From assembly GCF_005886535.1 (NCBI RefSeq), contig NZ_PNDS01000032.1, positions 1 through 37,600 of the forward strand: DNA of 37,600 nt, given 5' to 3'. The DNA comes from Pseudoalteromonas sp. S2755. GTDB taxonomy: Bacteria; Pseudomonadota; Gammaproteobacteria; Enterobacterales; Alteromonadaceae. The notes beneath the pieces were generated by a model, which was given only the letters and a program-made list of their open reading frames with translations, did no database searches and had not been told where the DNA came from. Of the stretch, positions 25,253-32,600 are shown in pieces (the stretch's first letter is position 1; every line of letters starts with the position of its first letter). A program made the translations under genes and the position numbers.

Positions 25253-26721
25253 AAACCTTAATGGTACAGGGCACCACGTCTGATGCCGGTAAAAGTACAC
25301 TGGTTGCGGGACTTTGCCGGGCGCTGCAACGAAGAGGCTTATCAGTTGCACCTTTTAAGCCGCAAAATATGGCACTAAATAGTGCCGTCACACCGTGCGG
25401 CGGTGAAATTGGTCGAGCACAAGCACTCCAAGCCGAAGCCGCAAAAGTCCCGCTATCCACAGACTTTAATCCAATTTTACTTAAGCCAAATTCCGATACT
25501 GGCGCACAAGTGATCATTCACGGCAAAGCCATTAGCAATATGGAAGCAGCCGCTTATCATGATTACAAAAAGGTAGCGCTGGACGCCGTACTTTCCTCAC
25601 ATCAACGCCTCAGCGAACAATTTGAGCTGTGCATAGTGGAAGGGGCGGGGAGCCCTGCTGAGATCAATCTGCGTGAAAATGACATAGCCAATATGGGGTT
25701 TGCTTGTGAAGTCGCGTGCCCCGTGATCATTATCGCTGATATCGACAAAGGCGGGGTGTTCGCACACTTGGTTGGCACACTTGCACTATTAAGCGACTAT
25801 GAACAAAGCTTGGTGAAAGGGTTTGTGATCAATCGCTTCCGTGGTGATATTGCGTTATTGCAATCAGGACTTGACTGGCTCGAGCAAAAAACGGGTAAGC
25901 CTGTACTTGGGGTATTGCCCTATTTGCACGGCTTAGCGCTCGATGCAGAAGATGCGGTGACGGTGGACAATATCTGTGAACGGGGATCGTTAAGCGTCAG
26001 GGTTTTACTATTTCCTCATATTAGCAATCACACCGACTTTGACACCTTGCGCTTAAATCCTGAAGTGGATTTGCGTTATGTACGCTATCAAGAATCTATC
26101 GGCCCTTGTGACTTAATCATTCTGCCTGGCAGCAAAAATGTGTTGAGCGATTTAACCTTCTTGCGCAAACAGGGTTGGGCAGAAGAAATCAAACGGCACC
26201 TGAGGTACGGTGGTAAGGTACTAGGTGTGTGTGGCGGTTTGCAAATGTTAGGTAAGTTCATCAGAGATCCAAATGCGGTGGAATCAACACTCGGTGAAGT
26301 TGCTGGGCTTGGTCTGGCTGACTTTGAGACCACACTCTCAGAACAAAAAGTACTGACGCAAGTATCTGGCATTTGTCAATTGGATGAGCAAAGTGCTGAA
26401 ATTTGTGGTTATGAGATCCATGCAGGGGTTTCTTCTGGAGCGGCGCTAGAGGTGCCATTCTTGCGATTTAACACACATCCAAATAAAAATGTGCAGGACG
26501 GTTTTATCTCCCGAGATAATCAAATTGCAGCCACCTATTTACATGGTTTATTTGATACGGTCGCCGCCACACAGGCTATCTTGTCTTGGGCCGGTAGTAA
26601 GCAAGCGGGCACTGCCGCGATTGATTTAGCGAAGCACAGAGAGCAGCAAATTACGCGTCTTGCCGATAGCTGTGAAGCACATTTAGATTGGCAAAAATTG
26701 ATGAAAATAATTGAGGAATAA
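25249..26721 (+). CDS. cobQ: Cobyric acid synthase
   Basis: Glutamine-dependent amidase that adds four amide groups to adenosylcobyrinic acid a,c-diamide. 490 aa from the ATG at 25249, which overlaps the cobU stop (ATGA). N-terminal dethiobiotin-synthetase-like ATPase with GTTSDAGKS at 8-16. C-terminal class-I-like glutaminase domain with C328 (VLGVCGGLQ) and H432 (YLHGLF). This is a mid-pathway enzyme of de novo or cobyric-acid-level salvage. Its usual partner cobD/cbiB and the corrin-ring genes are not in this window. Confidence 0.95.
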   Translation: MKTLMVQGTTSDAGKSTLVAGLCRALQRRGLSVAPFKPQNMALNSAVTPCGGEIGRAQALQAEAAKVPLSTDFNPILLKPNSDTGAQVIIHGKAISNMEAAAYHDYKKVALDAVLSSHQRLSEQFELCIVEGAGSPAEINLRENDIANMGFACEVACPVIIIADIDKGGVFAHLVGTLALLSDYEQSLVKGFVINRFRGDIALLQSGLDWLEQKTGKPVLGVLPYLHGLALDAEDAVTVDNICERGSLSVRVLLFPHISNHTDFDTLRLNPEVDLRYVRYQESIGPCDLIILPGSKNVLSDLTFLRKQGWAEEIKRHLRYGGKVLGVCGGLQMLGKFIRDPNAVESTLGEVAGLGLADFETTLSEQKVLTQVSGICQLDEQSAEICGYEIHAGVSSGAALEVPFLRFNTHPNKNVQDGFISRDNQIAATYLHGLFDTVAATQAILSWAGSKQAGTAAIDLAKHREQQITRLADSCEAHLDWQKLMKIIEE

Positions 26722-26722
26722 C

Positions 26723-27319
26723 ATGAGCGAACAACAAGATAAGCATCAGCAACGACAGCAAAAAGTAAAACAACAAGTCGATGAAAAAATTGCCGCAGCG
26801 CAGCAAGAGCAGGGCATTTTGCAAGTGATCACAGGTAACGGTAAAGGTAAGTCAACATCTGGTTTTGGCACCGTTGCGCGTTGTGTCGGTCATGGTATGA
26901 ACGCAGCAGTTGTGCAGTTTATTAAAGGAACCTGGGATTGTGGTGAACGCAATTTGCTCGAAAAAGTCGGTGTGCCATTTGCGGTCATGAAAACGGGCTT
27001 CACATGGGAAACGCAAAACCGTGAAACCGATACTGCCGCTGCACAGGCGACATGGCAGCAAGCAAAAGTATGGCTACAAGATGAAAGCATCGATTTGGTA
27101 TTGCTTGACGAAATTACCTATATGTTGAGCTATGACTATTTAGATTTGGACGAAGTCATAACGGCGCTAGAAAACCGTCCTACCATGCAGTCAGTGATTG
27201 TAACTGGGCGCGGTGCACATCGACGCCTGACCGAGCTTGCAGATACCGTGAGTGAAGTGCGTAATGTGAAGCATGCGTTTGAGGCCGGCATTAAGGCGCA
27301 AAAAGGGTTTGACTACTGA
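26723..27319 (+). CDS. cobO: Cob(I)alamin adenosyltransferase, CobO/BtuR type
   Basis: Adds the 5'-deoxyadenosyl group from ATP to corrinoids. 198 aa from the ATG at 26723, which has GAGGAATAAC directly upstream, partly inside cobQ. The N-terminus (about 1-30) is a glutamine- and lysine-rich helix. P-loop GNGKGKST at 38-45, followed by VQFIKGTWDCGERN and VLLDEITYM. Its TGA overlaps the btuF ATG by one base. Confidence 0.95.
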   Translation: MSEQQDKHQQRQQKVKQQVDEKIAAAQQEQGILQVITGNGKGKSTSGFGTVARCVGHGMNAAVVQFIKGTWDCGERNLLEKVGVPFAVMKTGFTWETQNRETDTAAAQATWQQAKVWLQDESIDLVLLDEITYMLSYDYLDLDEVITALENRPTMQSVIVTGRGAHRRLTELADTVSEVRNVKHAFEAGIKAQKGFDY

Positions 27320-28170
27320 TGCTAAAATTCGCCTTATTTATTGTACTAGGCTTTGCCTTTAGCGTTAGTGCTAAGCCCGCAGAGCGGATCATCGCGCTTG
27401 CGCCTCATATTGTCGAAAATTTGTATGCAATAGGAGCTGGGGAGCGGATTGTAGGCACGGTCGCCTATGCCGATTATCCAGAATCAGCCAAGCAACTGCC
27501 TCAAGTTGGCGACTATCAAGGCATTTCGGTTGAGAAAATTTTGGCACTTAAGCCTGATCTGATAATCGCATGGAAAAATGCAAGTCACGTTCCTATGCTT
27601 GAAAAGCTCGAAAGCTTTGGTGTTGACGTGATTTACAGTGAAGCGAAATATCTAGATAAACTACCCGAGGAGTTGCTACGCCTAGGTAAAATTACTGGCC
27701 TTGGAGCTCAAGCACAGCAACAGGCTGATTTATTTGCTAAACGTTTAAATGAGCTAAAAGACCAGTATAAACAAAGCACTAGCTTAGCTGTATTTTATCA
27801 ATTGTGGCCATCACCGCTGATGACCGTGGGAGGCGAAAGTTGGTTACAGCAAGTATTTACTGTGTGTAATGTGAAAAATATTTTTGCCGACGCCACCACG
27901 GACTATCCGCAAATTAGCATTGAGAATGTTCTGTTGAAATCACCACAAGTGATTGTGATCCCTGAAGAAAAGACCAAACAAGAAGTTAAAGCAATTGCAT
28001 GGCAGCAATGGCCGTCGATCCCGGCGGTAAAGTATCAACAAACTATTTCGGTAGATGCCGATCTGCTCCATCGCTATAGCTATCGTATGCTCGAGGGAAT
28101 ATCGGATTTATGTGGTAAACTCGACGCTTCTCGAAGCCATTATAATATGATGAAAAAAGGTGAAGCATGA
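27319..28170 (+). CDS. btuF: Periplasmic cobalamin-binding protein
   Basis: Substrate-binding component of the BtuCDF importer. 283 aa with a signal peptide (residues 1-18, cleavage after VSA) and the TroA/BtuF fold. Motifs: [40 protein letters not shown], and [19 protein letters not shown]. It is coupled to cobO by a one-base overlap (TGATG) and overlaps ung by four bases. Confidence 0.93.
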   Translation: MLKFALFIVLGFAFSVSAKPAERIIALAPHIVENLYAIGAGERIVGTVAYADYPESAKQLPQVGDYQGISVEKILALKPDLIIAWKNASHVPMLEKLESFGVDVIYSEAKYLDKLPEELLRLGKITGLGAQAQQQADLFAKRLNELKDQYKQSTSLAVFYQLWPSPLMTVGGESWLQQVFTVCNVKNIFADATTDYPQISIENVLLKSPQVIVIPEEKTKQEVKAIAWQQWPSIPAVKYQQTISVDADLLHRYSYRMLEGISDLCGKLDASRSHYNMMKKGEA

Positions 28171-28835
28171 CAACGTGGAGTGACGTGTTAGGTCAGGAAA
28201 AACAACAAGATTACTTTAAGCAAACCATGGATTACGTGGCAGAGCGTCGCGCTCAAGGTATAAATGTGTTTCCGCCCCATGAACAGGTATTTGACGCGTT
28301 CAAAGTCACGCCTTTTGATCAAGTTAAAGTGGTGATTTTAGGGCAAGATCCCTATCACGGCCCCAATCAAGCTCATGGTCTATGTTTCTCTGTGTTGCCG
28401 GGGATTAAGCCGCCGCCGTCATTAAATAATATGTATAAAGAGTTAGTGCAGGATATTGATGGTTTTCGCATACCCAATCACGGCTACCTAATTGATTGGG
28501 CTAAGCAGGGCGTGCTGTTGTTAAATACGGTGTTGACAGTAGAGCAAGGCCAAGCCCATTCACATAAGCATTTGGGCTGGGAGCGCTTTACAGATGTAGT
28601 GATTGAAAAGCTGAATGCGCACAGCGAAGGTGTTATTTTCTTGCTTTGGGGATCACACGCCCAGAAAAAGGGTAAGAGTATAGACACAAACCGTCACCAT
28701 GTTTTACACGCACCACATCCTTCGCCGCTCTCTGCACATCGCGGTTTCTTTGGAAGTGGCCATTTCAGTAAAACCAATCAGTTGCTCACACAAATGGGTA
28801 AGCAGCCAATCGATTGGCGATTGGCCGAGCTATAG
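28167..28835 (+). CDS. ung: Uracil-DNA glycosylase
   Basis: Removes uracil from DNA, starting base-excision repair. 222 aa. The family-1 motif GQDPYHGP contains the catalytic aspartate D61. The C-terminal [13 protein letters not shown] contains the catalytic histidine H184. Length and motifs are canonical. Its ATG lies inside the btuF stop (ATGA), so it is translated as the last gene of the cobalamin operon, an unusual place for this gene. A minor promoter inside btuF cannot be excluded. Confidence 0.98.
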   Translation: MTTWSDVLGQEKQQDYFKQTMDYVAERRAQGINVFPPHEQVFDAFKVTPFDQVKVVILGQDPYHGPNQAHGLCFSVLPGIKPPPSLNNMYKELVQDIDGFRIPNHGYLIDWAKQGVLLLNTVLTVEQGQAHSHKHLGWERFTDVVIEKLNAHSEGVIFLLWGSHAQKKGKSIDTNRHHVLHAPHPSPLSAHRGFFGSGHFSKTNQLLTQMGKQPIDWRLAEL

Positions 28836-28847
28836 CAGATAAAAACC

Positions 28848-28877
28848 AAAAAGAGCGCCGTAAAAGGCGCTCTTTTT
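28848..28877. terminator. Bidirectional terminator of the cob-ung operon and the DUF3545 gene
   Basis: Perfect 12-bp stem AAAAAGAGCGCC / GGCGCTCTTTTT with loop GTAAAA. A and T runs on both sides make it work in either direction. The right arm reaches the stop codon of the converging gene. Confidence 0.95.
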
Positions 28878-29067
28878 AACTTAAATCAAATTCGTCTAAA
28901 TCAACATTGTCTGCGAAAATATCTAATTCCTGTAGTTCTTTGCGTAGCCGCTGTTTATCTTTAAGCGCTTCAATTTCACGCCATTTTCTCTTTTTGCCCT
29001 TAGATGAAGTTTTTTTCCTAGTATCCGGACTTTCTAATAATTCTAATAACTCGTCTAGGGTATCCAT
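28876..29067 (-). CDS. Small charged protein, DUF3545-like
   Basis: A 63-aa soluble protein. It has an acidic leucine-rich start (DELLELLESPDT), a strongly basic centre with KGKKRKWREIEALKDKQRLR (about 23-42), and an acidic tail. The core KRKWREIEA...DKxRLxKEL matches my recollection of the DUF3545 family found in Vibrio, Shewanella and relatives; function unknown. It is probably helical. AGGAGA lies seven bases before the ATG. It is monocistronic with a shared terminator. Confidence 0.8.
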   Translation of the reverse strand: MDTLDELLELLESPDTRKKTSSKGKKRKWREIEALKDKQRLRKELQELDIFADNVDLDEFDLS

Positions 29068-29473
29068 GAAAATCTCCTATTGATAAAAACAACCTAAAGT
29101 GACATTTGCTTTGGCTGTTGTTAGCACTACAACTGCAATGACACCGTTGATTTCTTCATACTATTTGGCAAACCTCTACATGAGGAACCGATAAAAGTCT
29201 GATAGCTAAAGTACGCTACAAACAACCCCGCGTTGCTTGCTTTTTGTACCAAAACCAGAAAGTAGCGGCATCAATTTTCACTTCAAGTGATATTGATATA
29301 CCACAGACGGGATAAAAATAAAACACAATTGTGTCTTTTGGGTTAAAAGCAAGTGACAGTTTGATGAAGGTCAACTTGGGCGATATCTAGGAAGTGTTCA
29401 AAAAGGTTTGTATTGAGAACGATAACAAAAACGCCGCAATATGCGGCGCTTTGAATTCGAATGTTTAAGGCAC
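29068..29473. other. 406-base intergenic region between DUF3545 and tal
   Basis: No gene seen. It holds the tal terminator (29424-29452), a 12-bp perfect palindrome ACACAATTGTGT (29323-29334), a TCACTTCAAGTGA palindrome at about 29279-29291, and an FNR-like box TTGATGAAGGTCAA (29361-29374; nine of ten conserved positions of TTGAT-N4-ATCAA). These would lie 210-310 bases upstream of the DUF3545 start. A -10 for that gene could not be picked with confidence. Confidence 0.45.
29424..29452 (-). terminator. Terminator of tal
   Basis: Stem CGCCGCA / TGCGGCG with a 3-base loop (29432-29448). Read on the minus strand it is followed by TTTTTG. Confidence 0.93.
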
Positions 29474-30424
29474 TTATAATGCTTTAAAGCGTGCAACTAG
29501 TGTTTCTTGCGCATCGGCAAATGAGCGGATACCCTCAGCGAGTTTTTCTGTGGCCATTGCATCTTGGTTATGTAACCAGCGGAACTCACTTTCGCTAAGC
29601 GCTGCAGGTTTTGCTTTAGGCTCAAAGTCAGCTTCAAGTAAGTAATCTTCGTTTGCAGGCATTGCAGCAAGCTCTTCTAATAGAGAAGGGCTAATCGTGA
29701 GCTTATCACAACCCGTTAGGGCTAGGATTTCGCCTGTGTTTCTGAAGCTAGCGCCCATTACAACGGTTTTATAACCGTGCTGCTTATAGAATTCAAAAAT
29801 ACTACGAACAGATTGCACACCCGGGTCTTGTAGTGGGTCAGTTGGTTTTTCTAAGCCATTAGCAACGTGCCAATCTAGAATACGACCAACAAATGGCGAA
29901 ATTAAAAATACGTTTGCATCGGCACATGCACGCGCTTGCGCTTCGCTAAATAGCAGCGTTAGGTTACACTTAATACCTTCTTTTTCCAGTGTTTCAGCGG
30001 CTTTAATACCTTCCCAAGTCGATGCAATCTTAATTAAGATTTTGTCTTTGCTTACGCCTTGCGCTTCATATAAATTTAATAGCGTTTTTGCTTTTGCGAT
30101 AGTCGCTTCGGTATCAAAAGATAAACGTGCGTCTACTTCGGTTGAGATATATCCCGGCACAGAGTTTGCGATTTCCTTACCAATCACAACGGCAAAATAG
30201 TCACAAGCAAGCGCTAATTGCTTGTCAGCGTCACTTTCATTGGCTTTGGCATAATCCCAAGCTTCTGTTAGATAAGGCTGATAAGCAGGCGTCTCTGCCG
30301 CTTTAAGTAAAAGAGAAGGGTTAGTTGTTGCATCCTCAGGCTGTAGCTTGCGGATGGCTTCAATGTCACCGGTGTCAGCGACGATTGATGAGTGTTGTTT
30401 TAGCCTATCTAATGCTGAAGTCAT
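29474..30424 (-). CDS. tal: Transaldolase
   Basis: Pentose-phosphate-pathway enzyme exchanging dihydroxyacetone units between sedoheptulose-7-phosphate and glyceraldehyde-3-phosphate. 316 aa, the TalB length. Schiff-base lysine K132 in [12 protein letters not shown]-terminal DATTNPSLL motif at 31-39, and [19 protein letters not shown] directly precedes the ATG. It diverges from yaaA; in E. coli yaaA also lies close to talB. Confidence 0.98.
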   Translation of the reverse strand: MTSALDRLKQHSSIVADTGDIEAIRKLQPEDATTNPSLLLKAAETPAYQPYLTEAWDYAKANESDADKQLALACDYFAVVIGKEIANSVPGYISTEVDARLSFDTEATIAKAKTLLNLYEAQGVSKDKILIKIASTWEGIKAAETLEKEGIKCNLTLLFSEAQARACADANVFLISPFVGRILDWHVANGLEKPTDPLQDPGVQSVRSIFEFYKQHGYKTVVMGASFRNTGEILALTGCDKLTISPSLLEELAAMPANEDYLLEADFEPKAKPAALSESEFRWLHNQDAMATEKLAEGIRSFADAQETLVARFKAL

Positions 30425-30694
30425 GTGTTCCTCATTCCAATATTGATAACAGCGAAGTGATATTAGACGCCTTATGTTGCAACACCATTAAATGGCTGAA
30501 TAGGTCATATGTCCGTATCGGGCGACATATCACACTCGCTATTTAAGGTTGTTGTTATAAGGTCGAGTTGTAAAGCGAAGCTGTACTTTAACAGCGAATT
30601 GCTTAAACCCAAGTGAAAGCGGACAAACACTTGAAGTTACTTGGGGATAGTGTTGAAATTGACATTAATTACTAGCTAAGTCAATAGGCAAACC
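30425..30694. promoter_or_regulatory. Divergent tal / yaaA promoter region
   Basis: Contains two perfect inverted repeats near yaaA: CCCAAGT (30608-30614) / ACTTGGG (30639-30645), and ATTGAC (30658-30663) / GTCAAT (30680-30685). TTGACA at 30659-30664 would be a consensus -35, but only a poor -10 (TCAATA) follows at 16 bases. E. coli yaaA is induced by OxyR; I could not fit an OxyR site convincingly. Confidence 0.45.
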
Positions 30695-31471
30695 ATGATC
30701 ACAGTTATCTCTCCTGCGAAAAACCTAGACTATGAAACACCCGCACCAATCAAGACGCATACTCAGCCAGAGTTGCTGGAGCATAGCGAGTCACTTATTC
30801 AAGTTTGTCGCGAGTTATCGCCACAGCAGATCGGTAGCTTAATGAAGATAAGCGACAAGCTCGCTGGCTTAAATGCGGCAAGGTTTGCCGAGTGGTCAGA
30901 GCCCTTTACACAAGACAATGCTAAACAAGCTATTTTTGCTTTTAATGGCGATGTGTATGTCGGTTTAGAAGCGCAAAGCCTAACTGAGGCTGATTTAAAT
31001 TATGCGCAAAATCATTTGCGTATCTTATCTGGGCTGTATGGCATCCTAAAACCACTTGACTTAATGCAGGCCTATCGTTTAGAAATGGGTACAAAGTTAA
31101 GTAACCCGCGTGGCAAAAACCTATATGAGTTTTGGGGCACGATTATCGCCGAAAAACTGAATAAGGTCATGGAAGGGGCACAAACACAATACTTGGTGAA
31201 CTTAGCTTCAAACGAGTACTTTAAAGCGGTAGATAAGAAAGCGTTAAAAGGCGAGATTATCACACCTATCTTTAAAGATTGTAAAAATGGTCAATACAAA
31301 GTCATCAGTTTTTATGCGAAAAAAGCGCGTGGCATGATGGCAAGGTATATCATTGAGAACCAAGTATCGGATTTGGAAAGCTTGAATGCGTTTGATATTG
31401 CAGGGTACCGCTTTAGCGAAGAAGCAACGCAAAAGGCCCAAGAACCGGTGTTTTTGAGAGAAGAACAATGA
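30695..31471 (+). CDS. yaaA: Peroxide stress protein YaaA
   Basis: A 258-aa member of the YaaA/UPF0246 family. In E. coli YaaA limits intracellular iron and DNA damage under hydrogen peroxide and has DNA-binding ability. The N-terminal signature [17 protein letters not shown] is unmistakable. Other conserved parts are [36 protein letters not shown] (in the middle), and [14 protein letters not shown]. The stop overlaps the ATG of the following lipoprotein gene (ATGA), so they are co-translated. Confidence 0.95.
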   Translation: MITVISPAKNLDYETPAPIKTHTQPELLEHSESLIQVCRELSPQQIGSLMKISDKLAGLNAARFAEWSEPFTQDNAKQAIFAFNGDVYVGLEAQSLTEADLNYAQNHLRILSGLYGILKPLDLMQAYRLEMGTKLSNPRGKNLYEFWGTIIAEKLNKVMEGAQTQYLVNLASNEYFKAVDKKALKGEIITPIFKDCKNGQYKVISFYAKKARGMMARYIIENQVSDLESLNAFDIAGYRFSEEATQKAQEPVFLREEQ

Positions 31472-31746
31472 CAACAAAATTATGGGTAGCAACTGTGTTC
31501 GTCGCTATGTTTGTTAGCGGCTGTAGTGGACATTTTACATCTAGAGTTAGCAATGTGCCGGTCGATTGCGAAGGTGATTCACGTTCGTGCTCGCATAGTT
31601 GCCGCAAAGATTACTCTGATCCGATGCAAGTGCAAAACTGTGAGGACCGCTGCTTCCAACAGCAAAATCAATGTCGAGTAGATAGACCGACAGAAGATAA
31701 ATGGGAAATTACTGACGAAAAACCGACTTATCCCATTACCTTCTAA
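31468..31746 (+). CDS. Small cysteine-rich lipoprotein with twin CX3C pattern
   Basis: A 92-aa predicted lipoprotein (lipobox VSGC, C19), coupled to yaaA by a four-base overlap. The mature domain has six more cysteines, C34, C41, C45, C58, C62 and C69, spaced 6-3-12-3-6, which is exactly mirror-symmetric. CX3C-x12-CX3C is the spacing type of helix-hairpin proteins locked by two disulfides. The protein would be exposed in the oxidising periplasm, so three nested disulfides are likely. No family recognised. Its link with a peroxide-stress gene suggests an envelope redox role; inference only. Confidence 0.8.
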   Translation: MTTKLWVATVFVAMFVSGCSGHFTSRVSNVPVDCEGDSRSCSHSCRKDYSDPMQVQNCEDRCFQQQNQCRVDRPTEDKWEITDEKPTYPITF

Positions 31747-31755
31747 TTCACTATG

Positions 31756-32541
31756 CTACGCGCCTTTGGGCAAGCTCATGTAGGCGCGTACGACTCGATC
31801 TCTAAATGTTAAATCTTCTGCTTTTGCAGCCGTTCTGTATAGCTGGCAAAACCCTTCGGGCTTTCCTGTTTGCAATAAGATGTCATCTAAAGAATCGATG
31901 TCGGTTAGGGTCTGCCTCCAGCGTGATACGATGTTAGTGTCTGGCTCTGGTAGCTGGGAGAGGATTTGCTCAGATAACCTAAACTCACTGTTGGTAGCGA
32001 CTTTGATCATATCGTCATTAGCCGCGGCTAGCCAAGTAGCGCCTTTTGCGTTGACACAAATTAACGGTAAATAAGGTGCGATGGCTGGAAAGGCTGTGTT
32101 TTTAAACACATCCACTTGCCAGTAAGCGCGAGCAATCTTCACAAACTGCTCGAAACTGGTGATGGCTGAAAAGCCTGACTGTGCGATGGGTTTAATTTCA
32201 ACTCTGGGTTTGTTTGCATTCACCGTATCGTTTGCGGTATCTATATACCAATCTCCCACAAACATCGCATTTTGAAAGTACTCATCGCGTAGCGAGCCCC
32301 ATACTTTTTTCAGCTCGGCATTCTCTCTAAGCATATAATTTCTGAGCACAGATAAACGTTCTGAATTTTGTTTAAGCTCCGTGGTGACGAGTTTAAACAT
32401 TTCATCGCGAATTTCTAAGCAACGACCAAGCGGATAGGGTTTATCTGAAAAATAACTGTACTTTGGCGCGAGTGTAAGATCTGCTTTGAGACGAAGGTTT
32501 GCCAGCTCAAAAGCGAGTAAATCTATTTCCTGCTGTTTCAA
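31756..32541 (-). CDS. Unrecognised soluble protein (261 aa) in the QEGLA / ATP-grasp cluster
   Basis: No family recognised. It has no signal peptide or membrane helix. The N-terminal third is charged and helical (LLAFELANLRLKADLTLAPK; IRDEMFKLVTTELKQNSERL). The middle contains GDWYIDTANDTVN and FEQFVKIARAYWQVDVF. No obvious catalytic motif. The frame opens at a TTG at 32541, with a stop a few codons upstream and a weak purine site. The next internal ATG would lose 47 residues, so TTG is preferred with caution. It lies 59 bases downstream of the QEGLA gene on the same strand. That gap contains an inverted repeat ATACTAG/CTAGTAT (32560-32579) including TATACT, so a separate promoter is possible. 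Confidence 0.7.
   Translation of the reverse strand: MKQQEIDLLAFELANLRLKADLTLAPKYSYFSDKPYPLGRCLEIRDEMFKLVTTELKQNSERLSVLRNYMLRENAELKKVWGSLRDEYFQNAMFVGDWYIDTANDTVNANKPRVEIKPIAQSGFSAITSFEQFVKIARAYWQVDVFKNTAFPAIAPYLPLICVNAKGATWLAAANDDMIKVATNSEFRLSEQILSQLPEPDTNIVSRWRQTLTDIDSLDDILLQTGKPEGFCQLYRTAAKAEDLTFRDRVVRAYMSLPKGA
31757..31790. other. Hairpin at the converging 3' ends
   Basis: Perfect 8-bp inverted repeat TACGCGCC / GGCGCGTA with an 18-base loop. It covers the last codons of the 261-aa protein gene and lies ten bases past the lipoprotein stop. No T-tract on either side, so it may protect or separate two convergent transcripts rather than be a typical terminator. Confidence 0.4.
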
Positions 32542-32600
32542 AACGAAGCCACTGGGTAGATACTAGATGGCACTAGTATAACCACAGTGGCGAATTTGGC

